In this document: piece by piece, positions 1 to 8,354 of the stretch
Layout of the letters: every line of letters starts with the position of its first letter
How positions within the stretch are numbered: the first letter of the stretch is position 1
Source: Caballeronia sordidicola
GTDB taxonomy: Bacteria; Pseudomonadota; Gammaproteobacteria; Burkholderiales; Burkholderiaceae
Direction: 5' to 3'
NCBI RefSeq assembly: GCF_002220365.1
Contig: NZ_MTHB01000278.1
Coordinates: 1-64,000, forward strand
DNA length: 64,000 nucleotides
Position numbers and translations under genes: made by a program
Notes under the pieces: model-generated
What the model was told of the DNA's origin: nothing
The model's database searches: none
What the model saw: the letters and a program-made list of their open reading frames with translations, nothing else

Positions 1-48
1 GCATCGGTATCGGCATCGGTATCGGCATCGGTATCGGTATCGGTATCG
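1..48 (+). repeat. In-frame hexanucleotide tandem repeat (GGTATC/GGCATC) in uvrA
   Basis: Eight consecutive copies of the 6-bp unit G(C/T)ATCG run from base 1 and may continue to the left. In the uvrA frame they encode alternating Ala-Ser and Val-Ser. A 6-bp unit can change copy number without breaking the frame. Confidence 0.85.
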
Positions 49-1680
49 GCCAGTGAAATATTGAGCAAGGAGGAGATGCGTGCAGCCGTCGCACGACGGG
101 TCGCGTCCGGCGGATCCGAACACAAGGCATCGCCCGATATCAGACGGACTACGAATCAATCCAGGGAGAAGCAGGTTGCGGCGCAACGGATTGCGAGCGA
201 CCTACTCGAACGCCTGACTACGCTGATCGATCTTGGCCTGGGGTATCTGGCGCTGGACCGGGGCACGCCGACTCTATCGTCGGGCGAGTTGCAGCGGCTG
301 CGGTTGGCGACGCAGCTCGCATCCCAGTTGTTCGGGGTGATTTATGTTCTCGATGAACCTTCCGCCGGTCTTCACCCGGCCGATGGTGAAGCGTTGTTCA
401 GCGCGTTACAGCGATTGAAGGCCGCGGGCAACTCGCTGTTCGTGGTCGAGCATGATCTGGAGATGATGCGCCGGGCCGACTGGCTGGTGGATGTGGGTCC
501 GGCCGCGGGCACGGCGGGCGGACAGGTTGTATATAGCGGGCCGCCGGCCGGATTGGCGGACATCGAGGAATCGCAAACGCGGCTGCATCTGTTTGGCGAT
601 TACCGGCCGGCTCCGCGTTCGAAGCGCACGCCGGCAGACTGGCTGCGGCTTGAGAACGTCACACGTAACAACTTGCACGACCTGGGGGTTGCTTTCCCGC
701 TCGGCTGTTTCACGACCGTCACAGGCATCTCGGGTTCGGGAAAATCCAGCCTGGTCAGCCAGGCGTTGCCGGAGTTGGTCGCAGAATGGCTTGGCCGGCC
801 AATCGCGGCGGAAACAGATGAAGAGCGTGATCCGCTGCTGGATGGCGAGGACATTCCAACCGGTGGCGAAATCACGGCCGGCATGGAGCGAATCCGGCGA
901 CTGGTGCGAGTCGATCAGAAGCCGATCGGACGCACGCCGCGCTCGAATCTCGCGACCTACACCGGCCTTTTCGATCATGTGCGCAAGTTGTTCGCCGAGA
1001 CGCCCACGGCGCGTCGTCGCCGCTATGACGCGGGCCGGTTCTCGTTCAATGTTGCGAAGGGTCGATGTCCGACGTGCGAGGGTGAGGGATTCGTGAGTGT
1101 CGAATTGCTCTTCATGCCGAGCGTGTATGCGCCGTGTTCGACATGCGGAGGAACGCGCTACAACCCGGAGACGCTGGAGATCGAATGGAGGGGAAAGAAT
1201 ATTTCGGACGTGCTGCAGATGACCGTGGACAGCGCGTGTGCGTTCTTTGCCGACGAGCCGCAGATCATGCGCGCGCTGACGGTGCTCAAGGACATTGGAC
1301 TGGGTTATTTGCGCCTGGGCCAACCCGCCACTGAACTGTCCGGCGGTGAGGCGCAGCGCATCAAGCTCGCGACCGAACTTCAGCGAGCGCAGCGGGGCGA
1401 GACTCTTTACATCCTGGATGAGCCCACGACCGGGTTGCATTCCACGGACAGCGACCGCTTGTTGATTCAATTGCAGGGTCTGGTCGATGCGGGTAACACG
1501 GTGATTGTGGTTGAGCACGACATGCGGGTAGCGGCCCAAAGCGACTGGGTCATCGACATGGGACCCGGCGCGGGCGAGGAAGGAGGAAAGCTGGTGGTCA
1601 GCGGCACACCGGAAGACGTGGTGAGGCGGGGGAAAACGAGCAGCTTTACGTCGAAGTATCTAAAGGCCTGCTTGTCCTGA
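1..1680 (+). CDS. uvrA: UvrA-like excinuclease ABC subunit A, 5'-truncated by window edge
   Basis: The reading frame is open to base 1, so the gene starts outside the window; the TTG at 61 is only the first start-like codon. Visible parts: end of the first ABC ATPase (signature LSSGELQRLRLATQL, Walker B YVLDEPSAGLHP), the second Walker A (GISGSGKSSL, about nt 724-753), a CxxC...CxxC zinc module (CPTCEGEG and CSTCGG, about nt 1069-1150), second signature LSGGEAQRIKLATEL and Walker B YILDEPTTGLH. This is the UvrA architecture of a DNA-damage-recognition ATPase. The divergent sequence around the first signature resembles the variant UvrA2 type, sometimes linked to drug tolerance, rather than the canonical repair UvrA; that sub-assignment is inference. 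A Ser-Val/Ser-Ala repeat at the left edge is unusual. Confidence 0.88.
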   Translation, partial: ASVSASVSASVSVSVSASEILSKEEMRAAVARRVASGGSEHKASPDIRRTTNQSREKQVAAQRIASDLLERLTTLIDLGLGYLALDRGTPTLSSGELQRLRLATQLASQLFGVIYVLDEPSAGLHPADGEALFSALQRLKAAGNSLFVVEHDLEMMRRADWLVDVGPAAGTAGGQVVYSGPPAGLADIEESQTRLHLFGDYRPAPRSKRTPADWLRLENVTRNNLHDLGVAFPLGCFTTVTGISGSGKSSLVSQALPELVAEWLGRPIAAETDEERDPLLDGEDIPTGGEITAGMERIRRLVRVDQKPIGRTPRSNLATYTGLFDHVRKLFAETPTARRRRYDAGRFSFNVAKGRCPTCEGEGFVSVELLFMPSVYAPCSTCGGTRYNPETLEIEWRGKNISDVLQMTVDSACAFFADEPQIMRALTVLKDIGLGYLRLGQPATELSGGEAQRIKLATELQRAQRGETLYILDEPTTGLHSTDSDRLLIQLQGLVDAGNTVIVVEHDMRVAAQSDWVIDMGPGAGEEGGKLVVSGTPEDVVRRGKTSSFTSKYLKACLS

Positions 1681-1703
1681 GGTTGCATCCGGGCGAAGCC
1701 GTG

Positions 1704-1743
1704 AGAAAAAACAGCCGGTGACTCGCTAAGGAATCACCGGCTG
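1704..1743 (-). terminator. Rho-independent terminator of the Old Yellow Enzyme gene
   Basis: A perfect 10-bp stem (CAGCCGGTGA at 1712-1721, TCACCGGCTG at 1734-1743) has a 12-nt loop. On the minus strand the stem is followed directly by six T (the A run at 1706-1711). It lies 22 bp past the stop of the minus-strand oxidoreductase, so it ends that transcript; it may also work for uvrA. Confidence 0.85.
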
Positions 1744-1765
1744 CCGCACACCAAAACCGGAACGC

Positions 1766-2827
1766 TTAGTCCATGGTCTCGAGCGTCGGATAGTCCGTGT
1801 ACCCTTCAGTACCACGTGAATAGAACGTTTCGGGGACGGGCGCATTCAACGCGGCATCGCTTTCAAAACGTTTCACCAGATCCGGGTTGGCAATAAACAA
1901 CTGCCCCCACGCGACGGCGTCCGCGTCACCCCGGTCGAGCGCTGCTTGAGCGCTTTCCTTGCTGAACTTCTCGTTAGCGATATAGACGCCGCCAAATGCG
2001 CGTTTCAACTGCGGTCCAATGGAGTCAACGCCCACGCGTTCACGTGCTGCGATGAAAGCGATCTTGCGCTTACCCAACTCACGTGCAACGTAACCGAAGG
2101 TAGCGGCGCGATCGCTGTCGCCCATGGTGTGCGCATCGGCACGCGGTGCGAGGTGCATGCCAACCCGGTCAGCTCCCCAGACTTCAATACACGCGTCGAC
2201 CACTTCGAGCATCAGGCGTGCGCGATTTTCAATCGGGCCACCGTAGATGTCCGTACGTTTGTTCGTGCTGTCCTGCAGGAATTGATCGAGCAAATAGCCG
2301 TTTGCGCCGTGTACTTCGACGCCGTCAAAACCGGCGAGCTTCGCGTTTTCGGCACCTTTGCGGAATGCTGCAACCACCCCTTGGATTTCGTCGAGTTCGA
2401 GCGCGCGCGGCGTCACAAATTCACGCTGCGGCTTCACAAGGCTTACATGCCCTTGGGCCGCAATTGCGCTCGGCGCCACCGGCAGGTCACCGTTGAGGAA
2501 GATCGGGTCCGAGATCCGGCCGACGTGCCACAGTTGCAGCAGGATCGTGCCGCCTGCGTCGTGGACTGCCTTCGTCACAAGCTTCCAGCCTTCGACCTGC
2601 TCGTCCGACCAGATCCCCGGCGTTTCAGCGTAACCGACGCCTTGGGGCGTGACCGAGGTCGCTTCGCTCAGGATCATGCCGGCCGCAGCGCGATCGGCAT
2701 AATACTGCGCCATTAACGCGTTGGGCACACGCTCAACACCCGCGCGCTGACGCGTGAGCGGCGCCATGATGATGCGGTTGCGAAGGTTAAAGGCACCCGC
2801 TCTGAGTGGATCGAAAAGATTTGGCAT
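1766..2827 (-). CDS. Old Yellow Enzyme family NADH:flavin oxidoreductase (NemA-like)
   Basis: 353 aa, the usual length for FMN-dependent OYE ene-reductases. The N-terminus NLFDPLRAGAFNLRNRIIMAPLTR and the motif VEVHGANGYLLDQFLQDSTN with YGGPIENR are family hallmarks; His and Asn of HGAN bind the substrate's electron-withdrawing group. Such cytoplasmic enzymes reduce activated alkenes, N-ethylmaleimide or nitro compounds with NAD(P)H. The gene follows an ArsR-type regulator 69 bp upstream on the same strand and ends in a clear terminator, so the two probably form one operon. The substrate cannot be read from sequence; electrophile detoxification is inferred from the family. Confidence 0.9.
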   Translation of the reverse strand: MPNLFDPLRAGAFNLRNRIIMAPLTRQRAGVERVPNALMAQYYADRAAAGMILSEATSVTPQGVGYAETPGIWSDEQVEGWKLVTKAVHDAGGTILLQLWHVGRISDPIFLNGDLPVAPSAIAAQGHVSLVKPQREFVTPRALELDEIQGVVAAFRKGAENAKLAGFDGVEVHGANGYLLDQFLQDSTNKRTDIYGGPIENRARLMLEVVDACIEVWGADRVGMHLAPRADAHTMGDSDRAATFGYVARELGKRKIAFIAARERVGVDSIGPQLKRAFGGVYIANEKFSKESAQAALDRGDADAVAWGQLFIANPDLVKRFESDAALNAPVPETFYSRGTEGYTDYPTLETMD

Positions 2828-2896
2828 TTTGAAAGTATTCCTAAATAGGGTGCAATGAGATCCGGCAACGAGAACACATGGACCAGGCTGAACGCG

Positions 2897-3193
2897 TCAA
2901 AGACCGTTACGAAGCTGATCGAGAAACGCCTGGATAACCGCTTCGTCGCGCTTGAAAAATATCCACTGCCCAACCCGCTTTGAGCTCACCAGGCCCGCTT
3001 TGTGAAGCGTGGCCAAGTGAGCCGACACCGTGGATTGGGACATATCGCAACGCGCGTCAATCTGGCCCGCGCACACGCCATTCTCGAGCGAAAACGCCTG
3101 CTCGCTGAAGTAGACCTCGGGCTCCTTCAGCCACACGAGAATCTCGCGGCGGACTGGGTTGGCCAGGGCCTTGTGAATGGCGTCGATATCCAT
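2897..3193 (-). CDS. ArsR/SmtB-family transcriptional regulator
   Basis: 98 aa with a compact winged helix: the recognition helix lies in DMSQSTVSAHLATLHKAGLV and the wing in VSSKRVGQWIFFKRDE. It starts MDIDAIHKALANPVRREILVWL, typical of ArsR helix 1-2. Two cysteines (in GVCAGQIDARCDMS) sit just before the recognition helix, where metal- or thiol-sensing ArsR proteins often place their sensing residues. It is the first gene of a two-gene unit with the OYE reductase. An autoregulatory role is supported by a promoter whose -10 box lies inside a dyad directly upstream. The inducer is unknown; electrophile sensing through the cysteines is inference. Confidence 0.88.
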   Translation of the reverse strand: MDIDAIHKALANPVRREILVWLKEPEVYFSEQAFSLENGVCAGQIDARCDMSQSTVSAHLATLHKAGLVSSKRVGQWIFFKRDEAVIQAFLDQLRNGL

Positions 3194-3225
3194 GAAAAAG
3201 CGGCTTTAAGTAGAATCGCGATGAA

Positions 3226-3258
3226 ACGAAGTATATTTCGTAAAAATCCGATATACAA
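3226..3258 (-). promoter_or_regulatory. Promoter and overlapping operator of the arsR-OYE unit
   Basis: On the minus strand a -35 TTGTAT (3258-3253) and a -10 TATACT (3235-3230) are separated by 17 bp, 37 bp upstream of the arsR start codon. A dyad ACGAA-N6-TTCGT (3226-3241) covers the -10 box, a typical repressor-operator arrangement. Binding by the ArsR protein is inferred from position. Confidence 0.65.
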
Positions 3259-3312
3259 GCAATCCACTATGACTGATAGGGGTAATCCCGGATCTCGCCG
3301 CTTGGTTCCTCT

Positions 3313-3996
3313 TCAGGTCGTTTTACGCGCATAGCGAAGCCAGACGGCGCCATGAGCGACCTGCTCGACTGATGTAAGGGCTAGATACGCGGGACTCTTC
3401 CACACATCCATCCCTACCTCGAATGAGGACGGATGTTCGCTGCGGCCATCCACGAGCGGCAAGATCAGCACGCTCACCTCATCCACCAGACCGGCATTCA
3501 CGAAGGCGCCGCTCACATGCGAGCCACCCTCCACGATCAGCTTCTTCACGCCCAGTTCGCGTCCAAGCGTATTTACCACCTCGGTCAGGTCGATGCTGGT
3601 CTTGCCGCCAAAAACGTAAGACACACCAATCGACTGAAGATAGGCAAGGAAGTCATCGGAAACCTGCTCGGTTACCACTTCGATCACGTGCGACTTCAAC
3701 GCGGTATTCGACTTCCATTCAACCAGTCCCTTTGGGTCAATGGAGATGGCGTATTGATCTGCGCCGCGTTTGGCGAAGTGATTCGTGCGAGGAACCGGCT
3801 GCTTCGCAAGGCCCTTCGGATACCCCTCTCCGTGCGCGATTTCCTGCATCGTGACGCGGCCGCAAATCCAGCCGTCGGCTTCAAAGGTGCCCGCCGTTTT
3901 CTCGTAGAGATCGGAAGCAAAGTCGAGATGCCAGCCGTCGGTAAGACTGCGGCCATCGACGGAAGACATCATGTGGCAAACAATATAGGGCTTCAT
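3313..3996 (-). CDS. RibD C-terminal-domain (dihydrofolate-reductase-like) protein
   Basis: 227 aa. The start MKPYIVCHMMSSVDGR, the segment GRVTMQE and the C-terminal LGVKKLIVEGGSHVSGAFVNAGLVDEVSVLILPLVDGR are hallmarks of the RibD-C/DHFR-like fold that binds NADPH. The domain normally reduces a ribosyl-pyrimidine in riboflavin synthesis, but stand-alone copies like this one lack the deaminase domain and have various reductase roles. It is transcribed away from the neighbouring LysR gene, sharing a 189-bp intergenic region with it, so it could be under that regulator. Its substrate is not evident. Confidence 0.85.
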   Translation of the reverse strand: MKPYIVCHMMSSVDGRSLTDGWHLDFASDLYEKTAGTFEADGWICGRVTMQEIAHGEGYPKGLAKQPVPRTNHFAKRGADQYAISIDPKGLVEWKSNTALKSHVIEVVTEQVSDDFLAYLQSIGVSYVFGGKTSIDLTEVVNTLGRELGVKKLIVEGGSHVSGAFVNAGLVDEVSVLILPLVDGRSEHPSSFEVGMDVWKSPAYLALTSVEQVAHGAVWLRYARKTT

Positions 3997-4185
3997 GTGC
4001 GTTGATCTTGGGCGTTGGGGAAACCGAGCAACGCAGCAAGTAGTGTTCCGCGCCGCCTGCTAAAAACGCCACGCGCTGAGAAGGGGGAGGGCGAAATGCT
4101 TGCGAAAACAAGAACACGCTGGCATCGTGCGAATGCTTGTGGTCTCATTCGTCCTTTGGATCGCGCGGATAACGCGCCGCCGTTC

Positions 4186-5097
4186 ATGGACCTGAAGCAG
4201 ATTCACTATTTCATCGCGCTGTTCGAAGACGGCTCGGTCACGCGTGCGGCGAAGCGGCTCAATATTGTGCAGCCGGCGCTCAGCATGCAGATATCGAAGC
4301 TTGAGGCCGAGCTTCACCAGCCGCTGTTCGAGCGTGGACCGCACGGCATGACGCCGACCGAGGCCGCGCGCCTGATGTATCGGCTATACGTACCGATTAT
4401 TCGCGATATCGAACACGCGCGCGAACAACTGAGCCGCAGCGACGTGATCGTCACCGGGCGCGTGGCGCTCGGCATGGTGTCGTCGGAAGCGCAGAGCGTG
4501 CTGCCCGAATCGCTCGCCACCTTCGACGCGCTGTTTCCGCAAGTGGAAGTGTCGGTGGCGGATGGCTTCAGCGCGCAATTGATCGATGCTGTCGAGGCCG
4601 GCCGCCTGGATGCCGCGGTCATCAACAAGCCGCGCGGCCGTCTCTCGCTCGACACGCGTTCCCTGCTTGACGAAGAGATGGTGCTCGTCACCAGCGTCAT
4701 CCACGGACGACCGATGCCCGAGGCCATCGACCTCGCTGATCTCGGCGATCTGGAGCTCGTGCTGCCCACCCGCCGCAACGGCCTGCGCGGCGTGCTGGAT
4801 GCCGCGCTTCTCAACGCCGATATTGTGATCAAGCCGAAATTTGGAATCGATCTGTTGAACACGATTGTGCAGTTCGTCGAACAGAGTAACGTGGCGACCA
4901 TCCTGCCGCGTGTCGTTGTCCAGCGCAAAGTGGACGAAGGTCTGCTGCGCGCTTACCGCATTGCGTCGCCGGGAATCGTACGGCATATCGTGTGCGTGAG
5001 TCACCCGAAGCGGCCGATCAGCGCCGCGACGAACGCGCTCATCGAAATCATCACCGACAACATCCGTCGCGTGACGACGACCGCGACGTCCGCTTGA
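4186..5097 (+). CDS. hmfR1: LysR-family regulator flanking the furan cluster (HmfR-type, copy 1)
   Basis: 303 aa. The frame is open from 4015, but the start at 4186 is chosen because MDLKQIHYFIALFEDGSVTRAA matches residue for residue the start of the second LysR at 17532. An N-terminal HTH (SVTRAAKRLNIVQPALSMQISKLE) is followed by a LysR substrate-binding domain. The two proteins align without obvious gaps along nearly their whole length and bracket the nine hmf genes, as hmfR1 and hmfR2 accompany the Cupriavidus basilensis furan genes. It faces hmfT convergently with a 24-bp gap. Which of the two corresponds to hmfR1 in other species is not determined. Confidence 0.85.
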   Translation: MDLKQIHYFIALFEDGSVTRAAKRLNIVQPALSMQISKLEAELHQPLFERGPHGMTPTEAARLMYRLYVPIIRDIEHAREQLSRSDVIVTGRVALGMVSSEAQSVLPESLATFDALFPQVEVSVADGFSAQLIDAVEAGRLDAAVINKPRGRLSLDTRSLLDEEMVLVTSVIHGRPMPEAIDLADLGDLELVLPTRRNGLRGVLDAALLNADIVIKPKFGIDLLNTIVQFVEQSNVATILPRVVVQRKVDEGLLRAYRIASPGIVRHIVCVSHPKRPISAATNALIEIITDNIRRVTTTATSA

Positions 5098-5121
5098 ATC
5101 GCAAGCTTAGGCCAGGAAAAA

Positions 5122-6495
5122 TCACACTGCCTGCGCCGACCGGTTCTCGAGCTTGCCCAGTGTCTCCGGCACGATGAATGCACCCACTAAAAAGATCACG
5201 CTGATCACGCCGACGAAGATCGCCAGCGTCATCGGCAACTCGCTCGGGTCCTTTGCCACCAGCGAGACAGCGGTCGGCATCATGCCGCCGATCGCAAAGC
5301 CGATATTCCACGACAGCCCCGTTCCGGTTGCTCGAATAGCGGTTGGGAAACGCTCGTTCAGGAAGATCAGGATAGGCGCATAACCCGCGCTGCCGAGTGC
5401 GCTCAGCACGACCGCATAGACACCGACCATGGTAATGCTTTGCGCGGTGGGTAACAGCAGGAACAGTGCGGGCAGCGCGATCAGGCGCACCAGTCCGATC
5501 CAGACAAACGCTGCCTTGCGGCCGATGAACGTGCTCAGGTGCCCCGCCGCCACCGACGCTACAAGTACGCCCACGCTCGCGATCATCAGGATGGCAGCGG
5601 CCGAGCCGTTAGGCACGTGGCTGACCACTTTGAGGAAGGTCGGCAGGTAACCCGAGGTCAGGTAATAACCGCTGCCGCCACCGATCGTGAGTAGCAGGTT
5701 GACAAACAGAATGCCGCGATAGTCCCGCGAAAACAGCGTCTTGATCGGCGAGCGGATGACTTCCACCGGCGCGGAGATATCGCGTGCTGCGGCCTTTGCG
5801 GCCTTCTCCTCCGCCAGCTTTTTCCAAAGCGGCGACTCTTCGAGGCTATTGAACACGAACAGCCCAAGCATCGAGCTGATGATCCCGGTGAAGAACATGC
5901 AACGCCAGCCCCATACGTCGAAGAGCGCGCCCGGAAAGATCGACGACATGGTCAGGAATACGATAGAAGCAAGCAAGGCGCCCAGGCCCGCACCACCGCC
6001 ACCAATCAATCCGGACACCGCGCCGCGATACTTCGGCGCAACCGATTCCGTGCCGATAGTATGCGTGGACGCGACCACCCCGCCCACGAACACGCCCTGC
6101 ACCAGCCGCAACCCGAGGAACAGGATTGGCGCTGCCAGGCCGACCTGCGCAACGGTCGGCAAGACGCCAAAAAGCGCAGTCGATATCCCCACGCCAACGA
6201 CCGCTAGAATCATCGCGCCCTTGCGGCCGTGCCGGTCAGCGTAGGAACCAAACCACGCGGAGCCGAGCGGTCGCATCAGCAGGGTCACCGCGAACGACGC
6301 GTATACCGCTGCGAGCGAAAGCATGGCATGTTGGGACGGAAAGAACAGCCGGCCGACCACGGGCGCCACGTACAACAGCACGAACAGATCGAACAGATCG
6401 AGTGCCCAGCCCAGGCATGAGGCCACGACTGCGCCCATCACCTGTCGCGTGTTTACTTCGGGCGCGGCGGCGCTTTCCTGTGCTGCTACGGACAT
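5122..6495 (-). CDS. hmfT: MFS transporter, putative furan acid/aldehyde uptake (HmfT-like)
   Basis: 457 aa from ATG 6495, chosen because AAGGAG lies 6 nt upstream; an open extension to 6552 has no better site. Twelve hydrophobic segments, the loop-2 motif ADRHGRKGAM and the N-terminal GWALDLFDLFVLLYVAP mark an MFS symporter of the aromatic/organic-acid type in the inner membrane. It is the last gene of the minus-strand furan cluster, 84 bp after hmfH, and the C. basilensis hmf clusters also carry MFS genes (hmfT1, hmfT2). Import of furoate, furandicarboxylate or HMF products is inferred from this context. Confidence 0.82.
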   Translation of the reverse strand: MSVAAQESAAAPEVNTRQVMGAVVASCLGWALDLFDLFVLLYVAPVVGRLFFPSQHAMLSLAAVYASFAVTLLMRPLGSAWFGSYADRHGRKGAMILAVVGVGISTALFGVLPTVAQVGLAAPILFLGLRLVQGVFVGGVVASTHTIGTESVAPKYRGAVSGLIGGGGAGLGALLASIVFLTMSSIFPGALFDVWGWRCMFFTGIISSMLGLFVFNSLEESPLWKKLAEEKAAKAAARDISAPVEVIRSPIKTLFSRDYRGILFVNLLLTIGGGSGYYLTSGYLPTFLKVVSHVPNGSAAAILMIASVGVLVASVAAGHLSTFIGRKAAFVWIGLVRLIALPALFLLLPTAQSITMVGVYAVVLSALGSAGYAPILIFLNERFPTAIRATGTGLSWNIGFAIGGMMPTAVSLVAKDPSELPMTLAIFVGVISVIFLVGAFIVPETLGKLENRSAQAV

Positions 6496-6579
6496 TGTCA
6501 TCTCCTTGAAGGTCCCGGCGCCCTCTCTCGAATGGCACCGTGTTTTTGGCACGTCGAACTGTCGTGCTCTCGTTGGCGT

Positions 6580-8328
6580 TTAAGAAATCGTTGAGTGCGT
6601 TGAATCCGTTGAATACCGGCGCTGCGCTTGTGCACTGGAACCGGCTCGTATGCTCAGCATCGTGTCTGCGATTTTCTCGGCGATCATGATGGTCGGAATG
6701 TTGGTGTTGGCCGACGGCAGCCGCGGCATCAGCGACGCATCGACCACGCGCAAGCCTTGCGCGCCGTGCACGCGCCCCTGCGTATCGACCACGGCATGGC
6801 GATCATTCGCCGGACCCATCCGGCACGTGCCGCTTGCATGCCACACACCGAACACATTCGCGCGAATGAACGCGTGCAATGTCTGCTCGTCGGCCAGCAA
6901 GGACGACATATTCTGGCCGCCCGTAAAAAACCGCTGGATCAGCACGCGGCGCAGCGGCGCGGGCGTATCGAGCATCGCGCCGAGCAGCGACGTCACGACC
7001 GCGTTGGTCTTGCTCACGCGGCTGAGCGCCTTCACGCGCGGCGAAAACGCAGCCGGGAAGAAGTCGCGCGGGTCGCGGTTCAGGCCCGACGCTTCCACGA
7101 CTTTTGCCAGCAAGCGGATGCCCGCGGCGAGCCGCGCGGTATCGCGTTCATCGTCGAGCAAATTCAGATCCACGCGCGGTGCTACAGCGGCGTCGGGCGA
7201 AACCAATTGCACTTGGCCGCGCGAATACGGCCGGTTGCACCACAAAAAGAACAAGCCCAGGCGGTTGCCCAGCGCGTGCCACGCAGCGCGGGTCGCGCTC
7301 GACAAATACATGTCAGACGTATCGCAGTGGTCAACGCCCGACGTAAAACGCGCAGCCGTCATGCTTGCGCGCCGCTGCGTGAGTGGCATCCTGAAACGCG
7401 GTTCGAGGAAATGGCAAAACGTCAGCGACGGATGGTCCTGCAGGTTGCGGCCCACGCCGGGCAAGTCGATCACGCAGCGCAAGCCGAGGGCGTCGAGATC
7501 CGCCCTGCCGCCAATGCCTGCGCGCAGCAGCATCGCCGGAGACTGCAACGCCCCGGCCGCAATGATTACTTCACGCGCCTCGAATTGCACCCGTTCACCA
7601 TTGGCCACGATCGCCAGCACCCCTTTCGCCGTGACGCCGTCCATCACAATGCGCTCGACCTTCAGGTTCGCAAAGATCGACAGCTTCGGCCGTTTTCGCG
7701 TCGCCGCATCAAGGTAAGCGCTCGCGGTGCTCACGCGCCGGTCGTCGAGATTCGAGAACGCGCCGGGGAAAATGCCGTCGCCAAATTCCGCGTTCTGGTC
7801 CTGCAGCATGGCAAGGCCATTCTTGTGCAGGCCCTTCGCGAATGCATGGCAAAAAGGCGGCCAGTCGCGGGGCATGATGCGGCGGATAGCAACTGGCCCA
7901 TCGCTACCGTGCAACGCGTTATCGGGGAAATTCACATCGCGTTCAAGCTTGCGGAAATACGGCAGCACGTCGTCCCAGCCCCAACCCGCCGCACCGTTCG
8001 CCGCCCAGTCGTCGTAGTCGCGCGGCAAGCCTCGATTCGCCGACTGGACATTGATGCTCGAGCCGCCGCCCATCACACGGCCCTGCTCGTACACGCGCTC
8101 GGCCGACTGCTTCGTGGCCCGCGCTTTCAGTGCGGGCCAGATGTAGGTGTCGCCGCAAAACACCGGCATGGGGTAGCTGTCGAGGATCGCTTCGGGCACT
8201 TGGCCCGGCGGCGTATCCGGGCCCGCTTCGATCAACGCGACACGCAACGACGGCACGGCCGACAGCCGGTGCGCGAGCACGCACCCCGCCGACCCGCCGC
8301 CCACGATCACGTAATCGAACGCCTCCAT
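6580..8328 (-). CDS. hmfH: GMC-family FAD oxidoreductase, HMF/furfural oxidase (HmfH)
   Basis: 582 aa from ATG 8328, preferred to 8340 because GGAGG lies 5 nt upstream of the inner ATG. The N-terminal FAD-binding motif DYVIVGGGSAGCVLAHRLS, the GMC signature near VMGGGSSINVQSANRG, and the C-terminal active-site histidine in WHASGTCRMG followed by SANTNIPTIMIAEK define a choline-dehydrogenase-like GMC enzyme of normal length. In the furan pathway HmfH oxidises furfuryl alcohol, furfural and HMF stepwise to furoate or 2,5-furandicarboxylate. Its position beside hmfE, hmfD and the UbiD/UbiX pair supports this over a generic alcohol dehydrogenase. Confidence 0.84.
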   Translation of the reverse strand: MEAFDYVIVGGGSAGCVLAHRLSAVPSLRVALIEAGPDTPPGQVPEAILDSYPMPVFCGDTYIWPALKARATKQSAERVYEQGRVMGGGSSINVQSANRGLPRDYDDWAANGAAGWGWDDVLPYFRKLERDVNFPDNALHGSDGPVAIRRIMPRDWPPFCHAFAKGLHKNGLAMLQDQNAEFGDGIFPGAFSNLDDRRVSTASAYLDAATRKRPKLSIFANLKVERIVMDGVTAKGVLAIVANGERVQFEAREVIIAAGALQSPAMLLRAGIGGRADLDALGLRCVIDLPGVGRNLQDHPSLTFCHFLEPRFRMPLTQRRASMTAARFTSGVDHCDTSDMYLSSATRAAWHALGNRLGLFFLWCNRPYSRGQVQLVSPDAAVAPRVDLNLLDDERDTARLAAGIRLLAKVVEASGLNRDPRDFFPAAFSPRVKALSRVSKTNAVVTSLLGAMLDTPAPLRRVLIQRFFTGGQNMSSLLADEQTLHAFIRANVFGVWHASGTCRMGPANDRHAVVDTQGRVHGAQGLRVVDASLMPRLPSANTNIPTIMIAEKIADTMLSIRAGSSAQAQRRYSTDSTHSTIS

Positions 8329-8354
8329 ACCTGCCTCCATGTGTCGACCAATCT

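Noticed and set aside
61..1680. uvrA starting at TTG 61
   Set aside because: The frame is open to the left edge and encodes family-unlike repeats there, so TTG 61 is not a real start; the gene is truncated by the window.
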